A stretch of 64,000 nucleotides of DNA from DASUPK01 sp963724665 (GTDB taxonomy: Bacteria; Actinomycetota; Thermoleophilia; Solirubrobacterales; 70-9), in NCBI GenBank assembly GCA_963724665.1, contig CAVRVH010000012.1:62001-126000 (forward strand). The letters are read 5' to 3'. The position numbers and the translations under genes were made by a program. This document shows, in pieces, positions 26,924 to 36,078 of the stretch. The notes under the pieces were generated by a model. The model ran no database searches and was not told the DNA's origin. It was given only the letters and a program-made list of their open reading frames with translations. The first letter of the stretch is position 1. Each line of letters opens with the position of its first letter.

Positions 26924-27850
26924 CTAGTTGTGCTGGCTCTTCAGGATGTGCACAACGCGGGTCTTGAGCGACACGTTGGTCGTCGGTGCGCCCTTGCAAT
27001 CCGGTGCTGAGAGCGGCGTGGACTTGATCGCCAGGTTGAGCTTCACCTGGTCGCCGATCGAGAGCACGTTGCGCAGGCTCTTGGGCAGAGGTATGCGCAA
27101 CTTCTTGCTGCCCGGATTCTGCAACGTGAACGAACCGAGCGTGACGCTCTTCGACGCCGCCGCGCCGCTGAAGCTGAGCGTCGCATCGATGTTGACCGTG
27201 GACGGCTCACTCACCTTGATGTACGCACGCACACCCGGGATGGTCGGATGCAGTGACTTCGCCGGCCTGTAGCCGACCGCACTCGCCGTCACCGATCCGC
27301 AGTTGATCCCCGCAACACCGATCGTGCCCAGATGGATATCGGCGGCGCTGATCGCCTCCTCCAGGCCCCAGTATGCGGAACCACCCGGCCCGACGACTGG
27401 GCTGAAGTTGACCGTTCCACTGGCAAAATCGGTCGTGTCGATATTGGAGAACGACGTACCAGGACCCTCGTACTCAGTGGGGCCAAACGGACAGCCCGCC
27501 GGCTGAGGGGATATCCCCACGGCACAGATCCCGTCCCCTTCGAAGCCGAAAATATCCACCGGAGGTGGACCCGGCGCCGAGAGATCGATGCTGCTCACGG
27601 TGCCCGTGGAGTTGTTCTGCAGCCCGACCAGCGTGTCCTCGACGTTCTCGTACGGCGGCTGGCTGGGATCCGATGTGACGGTGCCGCTGCCGTCAGGATT
27701 CACAGTGATCAGGGTCCCGCAGCCAGTGTCGGCACCTATGGGCGGACACTGTGTAAAGACCGCCGAGGCGCTCGAGACCCCTCCAAACAACACTCCAGCG
27801 CAAGTCAACCCAAGTACAGCGGCGACCTTCCGCGTCTTGAAAATGCTCAT
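26924..27850 (-). CDS. Secreted protein of unknown function, 308 aa
   Basis: A clear signal peptide (MSIFKTRKVAAVLGLTCAGVLFGGVSSASA) is followed by a beta-rich, Gly/Ser/Pro-rich region. PPYENVEDTLVGLQNNSTGTVSSIDLSAPG and IFGFEGDGIC resemble a domain seen in many exported or cell-surface proteins. The C-terminal ~110 residues (VRAYIKVSEPSTVNIDATLSFSG onward) form a second beta domain ending LKTRVVHILKSQHN. No sorting signal or membrane anchor is seen. It is divergent from the secreted protein at 28090. Confidence 0.8.
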   Translation of the reverse strand: MSIFKTRKVAAVLGLTCAGVLFGGVSSASAVFTQCPPIGADTGCGTLITVNPDGSGTVTSDPSQPPYENVEDTLVGLQNNSTGTVSSIDLSAPGPPPVDIFGFEGDGICAVGISPQPAGCPFGPTEYEGPGTSFSNIDTTDFASGTVNFSPVVGPGGSAYWGLEEAISAADIHLGTIGVAGINCGSVTASAVGYRPAKSLHPTIPGVRAYIKVSEPSTVNIDATLSFSGAAASKSVTLGSFTLQNPGSKKLRIPLPKSLRNVLSIGDQVKLNLAIKSTPLSAPDCKGAPTTNVSLKTRVVHILKSQHN

Positions 27851-28089
27851 CGGTCATCTCCCTCTCTTGTCGAATGACACCGGCTCGCCCATCACTTCAC
27901 GCTGAGCGCCGTGTGTCTTTCCCCTCGCCCAATGAACGAATCGGCGGCCGAGGATCTTCTGTCATGACCCCTGTTCCGGACCCGGACTCCAGTGAAACCG
28001 ATCCTATGCGGGCAAAATCCACGGGGTCAACCCCAAAATCCCTTGTCGCTCAGCGTCAGGCACCACACAGAAGTAGGCTGGGCTGCTCA

Positions 28090-28542
28090 ATGACGCCTGG
28101 GGTGCGGAGAAGTACGGTCACCGTGGCCGTTGCCGGGATGATGGCGTTCGTACTTTTTTCAACCGCAGACGCCACTCCGAGAGCGGGCGCGAGCAGCAAG
28201 CGCCCGCTCCTGATCAGCAACTGCGCGAAGGCGAAGTTCAAGCCGATCAACGTGATCATCGCGTGCGGGGACGCCAGCCTCGGTGCCCGCGAGATGACCT
28301 GGTCGAGCTGGACGCGCAAGTCGGCGCTCGGCACGGGCACCGGTCAGGTCAACGACTGCAACCCCGACTGCGTGCACGGCACCACGAAGACGGCGCCGAT
28401 GCAGCTGCTGCTCACCAAGCCGCGAACCTGCTCCAACGGCCAGCGGCTCTTCACGAAGCTCCGCTACACCTGGACCTCCGGAGCACCCGTCGGCCCGGCC
28501 GGCGGCTCGGTCCCGGTGGGCTGCAAGCTGGCCAATCTCTAG
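28090..28542 (+). CDS. Small secreted protein, unknown function
   Basis: ATG 28090 gives MTPGVRRSTVTVAVAGMMAFVLFSTADATPRA, a signal peptide. The mature ~115 residues contain five Cys (NCAKAKF, IIACGD, NDCNPDCVHG, RTCSNG, VGCKLANL gives six in total) that could form disulfides. WSSWTRKSALGTG and RLFTKLRYTWTSG suggest a small beta-sandwich. Similar short exported proteins with the ACGD..L....W..W pattern are common in Thermoleophilia. The function is unknown. Confidence 0.8.
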   Translation: MTPGVRRSTVTVAVAGMMAFVLFSTADATPRAGASSKRPLLISNCAKAKFKPINVIIACGDASLGAREMTWSSWTRKSALGTGTGQVNDCNPDCVHGTTKTAPMQLLLTKPRTCSNGQRLFTKLRYTWTSGAPVGPAGGSVPVGCKLANL

Positions 28543-28645
28543 TCCGGGGGAACTACCGATGCAGGTCGAGGGGTTTCCCCGAGGCATCCGTTCAAGGATC
28601 CGGAGCAGGTGGCCGATTCAAAACGGCGAAGAGGAGATACGGGAA

Positions 28646-28825
28646 ATGCCGCCGAACTCGACTCAGAACCTCAACGCCAAGCTCTCCCTGAAGCAGACCC
28701 AGCAGGGGCCCTCCGCCGGCACCGGCATCTACTTCACGCCTCCCCCGATTCAGAGCTACTCGCCCCCGAATCAGATCGTCGGCGGCCCCGCGAACTATCG
28801 CGGCGGCTACCACCTCAGCTTCTAG
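28646..28825 (+). CDS. Small Pro/Gln-rich protein, 59 aa
   Basis: ATG 28646 has a good ribosome-binding site (gaggag, 11 nt before the start) and gives MPPNSTQNLNAKLSLKQTQQ. The protein then becomes Pro/Tyr/Gly-rich (FTPPPIQSYSPPNQIVGGP) and ends GGYHLSF. It is not secreted by any visible signal and no family was recognised. The longer frame from 28559 lacks a good start. Confidence 0.45.
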   Translation: MPPNSTQNLNAKLSLKQTQQGPSAGTGIYFTPPPIQSYSPPNQIVGGPANYRGGYHLSF

Positions 28826-28835
28826 CCCTCTACCG

Positions 28836-29552
28836 CTACGAGGCGTCGTCGGCGAAGCGATAGCCGACCCGCCGCACGGTCAGAACCAGCTCTGGGTTCT
28901 GCGGATCTCTCTCGACCTTCTGGCGGAGGTTCGAGATGTGAACGTCGCAGGCGCGGACGTCGCCCCGGAACTCCGTCTGCCAGAGCTCCTCCATGATCTC
29001 TTTGCGCGAGAAGACCTGCCCCGGGTTCTCGGCCAGCAGGCGCAGGACCTGGAACTCGGACCGCGTCAGGTTGATCGGCTCGCCTCGCACCGTCACCAGG
29101 TGGCGGGCCAGATCGATCGACACAGGTCCCGCCTCGATCATGCTGCCCTCCGTGCCAGTCGAGCGATCGAGCTCCCGGCGTCGCAGCTGCGCCCTCACCC
29201 GGCCGAGCAGCTCGCGGACCGAGAAAGGCTTGGTGACATAGTCGTCGGCGCCTACCTCGAGCCCCACCACCTTGTCGACCTCGGCGTCCTTCGCCGTGAG
29301 CAGGATGATCGGGACGGGACTGTGCGCGCGGACCTCTCGGCAGATGTCGAGTCCGCTCTTGCCCGGCATCATGATGTCCAGGATCAGCAGGTCGAAGTGG
29401 TCGTCCGAGATCTGGCCCTCGGCCTCCTCGCTGTCCGCGGCGAGCGTGACGTCGAAGCCCTCCTGCTCGAGCGCATAGCCGACCGACTCGCGGACAGAGT
29501 CCTCGTCGTCGACGACGAGGATGCGGCTCATCGAGGGCGGCGCCGGGCTCAT
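28836..29552 (-). CDS. OmpR/PhoB-type response regulator
   Basis: The receiver domain has SRILVVDDEDSVRESVGYAL with the acceptor Asp in FDLLILDIMMPGKSGLD and Lys in ADDYVTKPFSVREL. The winged-helix output domain has INLTRSEFQVLRLLAENPGQVFSRKEIMEELW and ends VLTVRRVGYRF. It binds DNA as a phosphorylation-dependent dimer. Its start overlaps the kinase stop by 4 nt (ATGA), so it is the second gene of the pair. Confidence 0.95.
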   Translation of the reverse strand: MSPAPPSMSRILVVDDEDSVRESVGYALEQEGFDVTLAADSEEAEGQISDDHFDLLILDIMMPGKSGLDICREVRAHSPVPIILLTAKDAEVDKVVGLEVGADDYVTKPFSVRELLGRVRAQLRRRELDRSTGTEGSMIEAGPVSIDLARHLVTVRGEPINLTRSEFQVLRLLAENPGQVFSRKEIMEELWQTEFRGDVRACDVHISNLRQKVERDPQNPELVLTVRRVGYRFADDAS

Positions 29553-31285
29553 GCGACCGGCGTCGGGGTTGGCTTGGCCGCGCGCAGCCGCACCCAGAAG
29601 GTGCTGCCCTCGCCCGGCACCGAGCGCAGGCCGATCTCGCCGTTCATCACGTCCACCATGCGCTTGGCGATCGATAGGCCAAGACCGAAGCCCTCGGTCT
29701 CGTGGGTGGCGGATCCCCTGTAGAAGCGCTCGAAGACGCGATCCTGCTCGTCGGGCGGAATGCCCTTCCCGGTGTCCTGGACTTCAATCGTCACGGTCTT
29801 CTCCTCCCCCCGTGAGGCGCGAAGGGTAACCGTGCCAGGCGCCGGGGTGTGCGTGCAGCCGTTGGTGAGCAGGCCGATCATGACCTGACGGAGCAGCACG
29901 GGATCGCCCGCCGCCACGAGATCCGGCTCGATCTCGGTGCGCAGCTCGACTCCCTCCGGCGGCGCGACGGCATCGGCCGCCTCCCCGGCGGCCAGTGAGA
30001 CGTCGACCACCTGGGCCTCATCGTGCTCCCCGGCGGCCTCGACCCGAGCGAGCGTGAGCAGGGACTGAGTCAGCCGGGTCATCCGCTCCGCGTCCACCGC
30101 CAGTCTGCTCAGGAAGCGATCGCGCGCGTCCGGGTCGTCCTTGGCGCCCCCTCGCAGGACCTCAATGCCGCTCATGATCCCGGCGAGCGGGTTGCGGAGC
30201 TCGTGCGCCGCGTTGGAGACGAACTCGCGCTCGGCCTCTTCGCGCTTGAGCTCGTCGGTGCGGTCGCGGACGACGAGCAGCACCGCGTGCTCTGCGGGCA
30301 CGCGGCGCGCCTGGACGCCGTAGACGCGGCCGTCGATCAAGAGGACCGGGATCTCCGAGGACCCGCGCTCTGCCGCCCGCCGCAGCGCCGGAATCAGGGC
30401 GGTCGCAGGCTGCCCGTCGCGGACAAGGCGATCCGCCGCGGGATTGATGAATCGGACCTCGCCGTCCTCGCCGACCACGATCACGGCTTCGGTCAGCCCG
30501 TCAAAGATCGCGGAGAGGCGGTCGCGCTCGGTGGCGAGCAGGTTGAACGTCTCGCGCAGCTCCTCCCGCATCGAGTCGATGGATCGGGTGAGGTCGCCGA
30601 TCTCGTCGCTGCCCCCGGGCCGGACCTTCACGTCGAAGTTCCCGGCCGCCATCTCCTCGGCGGCGCGTGCCAGCCGCCGAACGCGAGTCGCGATCAGCGA
30701 GGAGACCAGGAAGCCGACCAGCACCCCGATCGCGATCGCGATCAGGAGCGCCCGCAGCCGGTCGCCGCGCAGCTGGTCGAATGCGCGGGTCAGCGCCGGC
30801 GGCGGCTCGGCCCGGACCACCGCGGCGCCTCTCACCTTGCTCTTGCCGAAGATCGGTGCCGCCGCCACCGTCACGTTGCCGGGCAGGCTCGCCTTGTAGC
30901 GCCGGTTGTCGAGCGCCACGCGGGTCGCCTCACTCTTCTGCGGCACGGCGGCCAGCGTCGCCAGATCTTGGCCGGGCGCCAGCGCGTTGCCGTGCCGGTT
31001 GACCGCCCACGCCTCGAAGTTCCCGGTGTTGGCCTCGGCCAGCACATTCGCGGCGTGCAGCTTGTCGGCCTTGCCGAGGGTGTCGGCAAGGCTGGAGGTC
31101 TTGCCGACCGCGAGGTCGGCCGATTGGCTCTGCAGCGTCCGCCCGGAGGAATCGTCGACGAAGACGTAGACGGATGCAGCGGTGATCAGCGTGACGAGGG
31201 CGAAGGCTGCGCCGAGCCAGAGCCGCATCGGGACCCGGCGGCCTCTCTCCCCGCCCCTCGTGCCCCTGGGGGTGGCAACGGCCAT
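29549..31285 (-). CDS. Membrane sensor histidine kinase (HAMP-PAS-HisKA)
   Basis: An N-terminal membrane helix (LWLGAAFALVTLITAASVYVF) is followed by a ~150-residue extracytoplasmic sensor. A second helix (LLIAIAIGVLVGFLVSSLIA) and a HAMP linker come next. A PAS-like domain (RLSAIFDGLTEAVIVVGEDGEVRFINPAA) precedes the HisKA His in NAAHELRNPLAGIMSGIEVL. The ATPase N, G1 and G2 boxes include VQDTGKGIPPDEQDRVFERFYRG and GLGLSIAKRMVD. The architecture matches PhoR-like kinases. It is paired with the OmpR-type regulator; the stimulus is unknown. Confidence 0.93.
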   Translation of the reverse strand: MAVATPRGTRGGERGRRVPMRLWLGAAFALVTLITAASVYVFVDDSSGRTLQSQSADLAVGKTSSLADTLGKADKLHAANVLAEANTGNFEAWAVNRHGNALAPGQDLATLAAVPQKSEATRVALDNRRYKASLPGNVTVAAAPIFGKSKVRGAAVVRAEPPPALTRAFDQLRGDRLRALLIAIAIGVLVGFLVSSLIATRVRRLARAAEEMAAGNFDVKVRPGGSDEIGDLTRSIDSMREELRETFNLLATERDRLSAIFDGLTEAVIVVGEDGEVRFINPAADRLVRDGQPATALIPALRRAAERGSSEIPVLLIDGRVYGVQARRVPAEHAVLLVVRDRTDELKREEAEREFVSNAAHELRNPLAGIMSGIEVLRGGAKDDPDARDRFLSRLAVDAERMTRLTQSLLTLARVEAAGEHDEAQVVDVSLAAGEAADAVAPPEGVELRTEIEPDLVAAGDPVLLRQVMIGLLTNGCTHTPAPGTVTLRASRGEEKTVTIEVQDTGKGIPPDEQDRVFERFYRGSATHETEGFGLGLSIAKRMVDVMNGEIGLRSVPGEGSTFWVRLRAAKPTPTPVA

Positions 31286-31348
31286 GGTTCCCCAGATTGT
31301 TACCGCTTGCTCACATTCATGTGGGCGATCGGCCTCCGCCGCCGCCGA

Positions 31349-32485
31349 TTACCCAGCAAGAGCAGCGGCGAGGCGGAGCCATAGGGCCTCGAGGGCGAGC
31401 TCCTCGGAGACGTTGACTCGCAGCCGCCGCCGCGTGTCCAGCACCCACTCGACGGCCTCGCGGGCCTGGGCCGGATCGAGGCCCCGCGCGTCCTCGGCGA
31501 GCTCGGCGCGGCGATCGGCGTTCAGCACCACGTCGTCCGCGCTCGACGCGACCGCCGCCAGGTCGCGGAACCAGGCGCAGCAGATCGCAAGGCCGAGGTC
31601 GAGCGCCTGGGTGCGGGCACGCCGCTCGGTGCGCTTCACCTGTTCGGTTGCCTCCCGCGTCAGCTTCCCCTTGCGGCCGCGCTTCGCCATCGCCTCGGTC
31701 TCCTCCACCAGGCGCTTCTCCTCCTCCGCGCCGGCCTCCTGGCCGGCTTCGCTGGCTGCGTCGAGCAATCCGCGCCAGGGCTCTGGAGGAGACTCGGCCG
31801 AGCGCGCCGCGCGCGCGGCGGCCTCCGCGGTCGCCCGCAGCGCTGTTCCACTCTCGCCGAGCAGGAGCCTCGCGAGCTCGACGTCGCCCCCGCTCAAGCG
31901 GGCCGCGGCGGCTGCCTCGTCGCCGGCACCGAGCGCCTCGAGCACCGCGTCGGGCGCCAGCGGCGCGAACTCGACCGGGGTGCAGCGGGAGAGAATCGTC
32001 TCGGCGAGCAGCTCCGGCTCCGAGCAGATCAGGATCAGGTGGGCGAAGGGCGCGGGCTCCTCGAGAGTCTTCAGCAACGCGTTCTGGCTCTCGTCGCGCA
32101 GGTCCTCGGCCTCCTCGATGACGAAGACGCGGTGGCCGCCCTCCGCCGGGCTCAGACTCGAGGCGCGGATCACGGACTCGCGGACGTCCTCGACCAGATG
32201 CTGGGCGCCGGGCGGACGAAGCCAGGCGAGGTCGGGATGCGGCGAAGGATCGAGCAGGGCACGGCGGCGGGCATCGTCGGGGTCGGAGGCGCCGCCGGTG
32301 AGCAGCTCGGCCGCAAAGGCGCGCGCTGCGGCAGCCTTGCCGGCGCCCCGCGGTCCTCGGAAGATGTAGGCGTGGCCGGGTGAGGCGAGCGCCGCCACCA
32401 GCGTCGCGCGCGCACGCGGCTGGTGCCTGGTCGCCTCGGCGAGGGCCTCGGGGATCGCCGGAGCGCTCCGAGCAGCTTCTATCAC
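31349..32485 (-). CDS. holB: DNA polymerase III delta' subunit
   Basis: This AAA+ clamp-loader subunit has a Walker A-like GPRGAGKAAAARAFA, DVRESVIRASSLSPAEGGHRVFVIEEAEDLRDESQNALLKTLEEP (Walker B and sensor region) and LSRCTPVEFAPL. The cysteine cluster of the zinc module seen in many delta'/gamma subunits is missing here. At 378 residues it is slightly long. It is encoded immediately after tmk with a 4-nt overlap, a common bacterial arrangement. Confidence 0.9.
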   Translation of the reverse strand: MIEAARSAPAIPEALAEATRHQPRARATLVAALASPGHAYIFRGPRGAGKAAAARAFAAELLTGGASDPDDARRRALLDPSPHPDLAWLRPPGAQHLVEDVRESVIRASSLSPAEGGHRVFVIEEAEDLRDESQNALLKTLEEPAPFAHLILICSEPELLAETILSRCTPVEFAPLAPDAVLEALGAGDEAAAAARLSGGDVELARLLLGESGTALRATAEAAARAARSAESPPEPWRGLLDAASEAGQEAGAEEEKRLVEETEAMAKRGRKGKLTREATEQVKRTERRARTQALDLGLAICCAWFRDLAAVASSADDVVLNADRRAELAEDARGLDPAQAREAVEWVLDTRRRLRVNVSEELALEALWLRLAAALAG

Positions 32486-33078
32486 GCCGCGACTCCCTGG
32501 ACCTCGGCAAGGACCGCCGCGTGCACCGAGTCGCGGTGGCCGTCCGCGTCCACCACCCGCACCCGCTCCGGGTGTCGGCGAGCCACCTCGTCGTAGCCCT
32601 CGGCAACCCGGCGTTGCAGATCGATGCCCTCCTCCTCGAATCGGTCGGCCTTGCGGCGGCCGATCCGGCTCGCCGCCCGATCGGGGTCGATGCGCAGGAG
32701 AATCGTCAGGTCGGGCCAGACGCCGCCGGTCGCGAGGTCGCAGATCTCCTCGACCCGCTCGGCTCCCAGCCCGCGGGCGACCCCCTGATAGGCGATGCTC
32801 GAATCGCTGAAGCGGTCGCAGACCACCTCACGACCGGCCTCGCGCGCCGGCCCGATCACCTGGGCGACGAGCTCGGCCCGCGCCGCGCAGAAGAGCAGCA
32901 GCTCGGCCAGCGGATCGGGCTCGAGGCCCGGGTCCTTGAGGATCTGGCGGATCCGCTCCCCGGTCTCCGTTCCGCCGGGCTCGCGCACGAGCACGACCTC
33001 ATCGCCGAGCGCCTTGGCCAGCAGCTTGGCCTGCGTGGTCTTTCCAGAGCCGTCGATTCCCTCGAGCGAAATGAACAT
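32482..33078 (-). CDS. tmk: Thymidylate kinase
   Basis: MFISLEGIDGSGKTTQAKLLAKAL contains the P-loop. LVREPGGTETGERIR is the DR[YH]/REPGGT substrate loop, and CDRFSDSSIAYQGVARGLG is the DRY-equivalent motif. It phosphorylates dTMP to dTDP for DNA synthesis. At 198 residues it is normal. The Arg/Gly lid region (RIGRRKADRFE) suggests the class with the lid arginine. Confidence 0.95.
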   Translation of the reverse strand: MFISLEGIDGSGKTTQAKLLAKALGDEVVLVREPGGTETGERIRQILKDPGLEPDPLAELLLFCAARAELVAQVIGPAREAGREVVCDRFSDSSIAYQGVARGLGAERVEEICDLATGGVWPDLTILLRIDPDRAASRIGRRKADRFEEEGIDLQRRVAEGYDEVARRHPERVRVVDADGHRDSVHAAVLAEVQGVAA

Positions 33079-33125
33079 GGCCGATCCAGGCTAACCGCCT
33101 GCCCTGCCGGGACCCAGGCTGCCTC

Positions 33126-33518
33126 GTGGTCGTGATCGTGCTGATCTCCTCCGGCGGCGATGACAACAGCAACGCCTCGGTCGCCGACACCAACCCGACG
33201 ACGCCGACGGCAACCGCCATCTCCCCCGCTGTGACCACGCCGTCCGCCGCTCCGGTGGCCAAGCCGGTCGTCCGCACCGAGAAGTGCGACCCGATCATCG
33301 GCAGCGGGACAGCGAACAGCGGCAAGACGTCCGCCGTGACCTCCTCCGCCAAGGACGGCGGTCCCGCCGACTGCGGCGAGGCCCACGACGTCCTGCTCTC
33401 GGCCCTCCAGGGGTCGGGCACGACGATCGGCGACTGGACCTGCAAGACCGATCCGAGCGAGGACCCGGTCGCCAGCTGCACCTCGACCGGCGGCCGGTCG
33501 ATCCAAGCGGCCGGCTAG
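33126..33518 (+). CDS. Small Thr/Ser/Ala-rich protein, possibly membrane-anchored
   Basis: The GTG at 33126 gives MVVIVLISSGGDDNSNAS. A very short hydrophobic start is followed by a Thr/Pro/Ala-rich linker (~50 residues). A folded-looking region with four Cys follows (TEKCDPII, ADCGEAHD, WTCKTDP, ASCTSTGG). It may be a secreted or lipid-free surface protein whose true start lies slightly upstream. The frame is open upstream but lacks a better start codon. No family was recognised. It is convergent with topA, overlapping by 4 nt. Confidence 0.5.
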   Translation: MVVIVLISSGGDDNSNASVADTNPTTPTATAISPAVTTPSAAPVAKPVVRTEKCDPIIGSGTANSGKTSAVTSSAKDGGPADCGEAHDVLLSALQGSGTTIGDWTCKTDPSEDPVASCTSTGGRSIQAAG

Positions 33519-35959
33519 CTCTTCGCGCGGGGCTTGGCCTTTGAGCCGTTGCCCGACTTGGCGCGTGAGCGCGCGCCGTTCTTGGCCTTCGTGCCGTTCT
33601 TCCCCTTGGCGCCGTTGGCCTTCGCGCGCTTCACCTTCGTTGCGGACGCCTGCCCGGCGATCTTCTCGGCCTCCTTGGCGGCCTCGGCTGGATCGACCTC
33701 GCCGTCCTTGCCCTCGCCGTCCTTCGCGGCGGCCTCGGCGGCCTCCTTGGCGGCCTTGGCGGCCTCGCGCTCGGCGCGGCGGGCCTTCATCTCTGCCATC
33801 GAGGGGCACTCGTCATTCAGGCAGAGCTTCCAGGGCCGCCCGCGCCAGGGGACGACCTGGAGGCGCGGGGTCCGCTCGCAGACCGAGCAGACCTCCTCGA
33901 TCTTGTAGAGGCCGCGCACCCGCTGGGGCAGTGGGAAGGTCGTGTCGCAGGAGTCGGGCGAGTCGGGGTTGTCGCCATCCCAGCCGGAACAGCCCACGAA
34001 ACGCTTGCCGGACTTTCGCGCCTTGATGATCCGCAGCAGATGGGGCGAGCCGTCCTCCTGCTTGCGGCCCGCCTCCTCGCAGACGATGCACGGGCCGAGG
34101 ATCCGGTCCTGGTCCATGCCGGCCCAGACCTCGCGGGCGAACTTGCGCCACTTGGCGTCCTCATCCTCGGTCTTGACGTCGTCGCCCATCTCGTCGAAGG
34201 CCGAGCGGAGCATGTCGCGGCTGTCCTTCAGGACGTCGTCCTTGGTCATCTCGCCGGCGGCGATCTGGTCCATCTCCGCCTCCATCTCGGCGGTCATGTC
34301 CGGCGTCGCCATGCGTGGGACGTAGTTCTCGAACGCCTTCGACATCGCGATCCCGGTCTCCGACGGCTCCGGCGGATTGTTGAAGACGTAGCCGCGGTCG
34401 TAGAGCTTCTGGATGATGTCCGCACGCGTCGCCTTCGTGCCGAGGCCGGCCTCCTCCATCATCTCGATCAGCTTGCCCTGGCTGATGCGGGGCGGCGGAG
34501 GCGTCTCCTTGCCCTCCAGGTCGACGCCCTCGATGGTGAGCTCCTGCCCCTCCTCGAGCTTCGGGATCTCGGTGTCGGCGGAGCGGGCGTAGGTGTAGAT
34601 GGCGGCGAAGCCCGGATCCACGACGACGGAACCGCGAACGAAGTAGGTCTCCCCCGATTCGGCTGAGTCCGTCCCCTTCGCCGTCTCGATGTTGGCGCGG
34701 GTCCCCTCGCTGATCATCGGCGGCGAAAAGGTGGCGAGGAAGCGCCGGGCGACCAGCTCGTAGACCTTCCGATGGGCCTCCGAGCGCGCCTCCAGGCGCA
34801 CCGGGTTGACGGCCTGCGTCGGATAGATCGGCGGGTGGTCGGTCGTCTCCTTCTTGCCCCGCGTCGCCTCGAGCTCCCGGCCGTCGAGCAGGAACTCCGC
34901 GGCCTTGAAGTCATCCACCGCGACGAGCTGCTTGATCAACTCCTTGGTGTCGACCGACTTCGGGTACACGGTGTTGTCGGTACGCGGGTAGGAGATGTAG
35001 CCGTCCATGTAGAGGTCCTCGGCGATCCGCATCGCCCGCGAGGGCGTGATGCCGAGCCGGCTGGACGCATCGGTTGTGAAGGCGGTGGTGTTGAGCGGAG
35101 TCGGCGGCTTGCGGGTGTTCTTCCGGGCCGTGATCTCCTTGACCGTGCCGGGGGTCTTGGAGTTGGCGACCGCTGCCTTTGCCTCCTTCTCCTCCCAGAA
35201 CTTGTCGGTCGTGTGCTCGGCGACGAAGTTGCCGTCGGCGTGCGCGAAGGTCGCCGTCACCTCCCAGAAGGGCACGGGCTCGTGTGCGCGACGCTCGAGC
35301 TCGCGCTGCACGATCAGGCCGAGGGTCGGGCTCTGCACGCGGCCGACCGAGAGGAAGTTGGAGCCGAAGCGCCGGGTGGCCATCGAGACCGAGCGGGTCA
35401 GCGTGGCGCCCCAGATCAGATCCATGTCCTGGCGGGCGGCGCCGGCGTTGGCCAGCGGCATCGAGAGCTCGTCCACGTTGTTGAAAGCGCGCTCGATCTC
35501 GTCCTTCGTCAGGGCCGAGTAGCGGGCGCGCTTCACCGGGGTCCCATCCTCGTGAACGCCCTCGGCGGTGGCGAGCTCGGGGTTCGCCTCCACGATCTCC
35601 TGCAGAGCCTCGAGCCCGATCAGCTCGCCCTCGCGGTCATAGTCGGTCGCGATGATGAGGTCGTCGGCGTCGGCGGCGACCTTCTTCAGCGCCCGCACGA
35701 CGTTCTTGTCGGTGGGCTCCTTGATCAGGTCGGCGTCGATCAGGTCGCGCGGATTCGTCTCCTGCCAGTTGTTATAGGACTCGGGAAACGAGGGCCTGAG
35801 CACGTGGCCCTTCAACCCGATCGTCATCTGGTCGCCCGAATCGTCGGACCACTCGTAGTAGGGCGTCTTATAGGAGGCGCCCTCCTTGGCGGTCCCGCCG
35901 CTCAGGATCTCCGCGATCTTCTTCGCGCTGTTGTTCTTCTCGGTGACTATCAGTCGCAT
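33515..35959 (-). CDS. topA: Type IA DNA topoisomerase I, archaeal-type
   Basis: The start MRLIVTEKNNSAKKIAEILSGG is the Toprim domain of the archaeal TopA branch, unlike the usual bacterial LVIVESPAKAKTI. Further motifs are IIATDYDREGELIG (metal ligands), GRVQSPTLGLIV and the catalytic Tyr in MDGYISYPRTDNTVYP. Two C-terminal Cys modules (PCIVCEEAG...VGCSGWDGDNPDSPDSC and CSVCERTP...CLNDECPS) look zinc-binding. A final ~110-residue Lys/Ala-rich tail probably binds DNA, as in mycobacterial TopA. The enzyme relaxes negative supercoils. Confidence 0.93.
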   Translation of the reverse strand: MRLIVTEKNNSAKKIAEILSGGTAKEGASYKTPYYEWSDDSGDQMTIGLKGHVLRPSFPESYNNWQETNPRDLIDADLIKEPTDKNVVRALKKVAADADDLIIATDYDREGELIGLEALQEIVEANPELATAEGVHEDGTPVKRARYSALTKDEIERAFNNVDELSMPLANAGAARQDMDLIWGATLTRSVSMATRRFGSNFLSVGRVQSPTLGLIVQRELERRAHEPVPFWEVTATFAHADGNFVAEHTTDKFWEEKEAKAAVANSKTPGTVKEITARKNTRKPPTPLNTTAFTTDASSRLGITPSRAMRIAEDLYMDGYISYPRTDNTVYPKSVDTKELIKQLVAVDDFKAAEFLLDGRELEATRGKKETTDHPPIYPTQAVNPVRLEARSEAHRKVYELVARRFLATFSPPMISEGTRANIETAKGTDSAESGETYFVRGSVVVDPGFAAIYTYARSADTEIPKLEEGQELTIEGVDLEGKETPPPPRISQGKLIEMMEEAGLGTKATRADIIQKLYDRGYVFNNPPEPSETGIAMSKAFENYVPRMATPDMTAEMEAEMDQIAAGEMTKDDVLKDSRDMLRSAFDEMGDDVKTEDEDAKWRKFAREVWAGMDQDRILGPCIVCEEAGRKQEDGSPHLLRIIKARKSGKRFVGCSGWDGDNPDSPDSCDTTFPLPQRVRGLYKIEEVCSVCERTPRLQVVPWRGRPWKLCLNDECPSMAEMKARRAEREAAKAAKEAAEAAAKDGEGKDGEVDPAEAAKEAEKIAGQASATKVKRAKANGAKGKNGTKAKNGARSRAKSGNGSKAKPRAKS

Positions 35960-36078
35960 CTGTGGCCCTTCACGGTAGCCGCGACCCTGGATGGCCCTAC
36001 ATATACGGGCGATGCGGTCGGCGAGAGTAGCAGGGGGATCTCAGCTGCCTAATAACCTGCGCCCGTAGGCTCTCCTCC

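Noticed and set aside
30023..31384. 453-codon plus-strand ORF over the histidine kinase
   Set aside because: Antisense of an unmistakable kinase gene and low-complexity.
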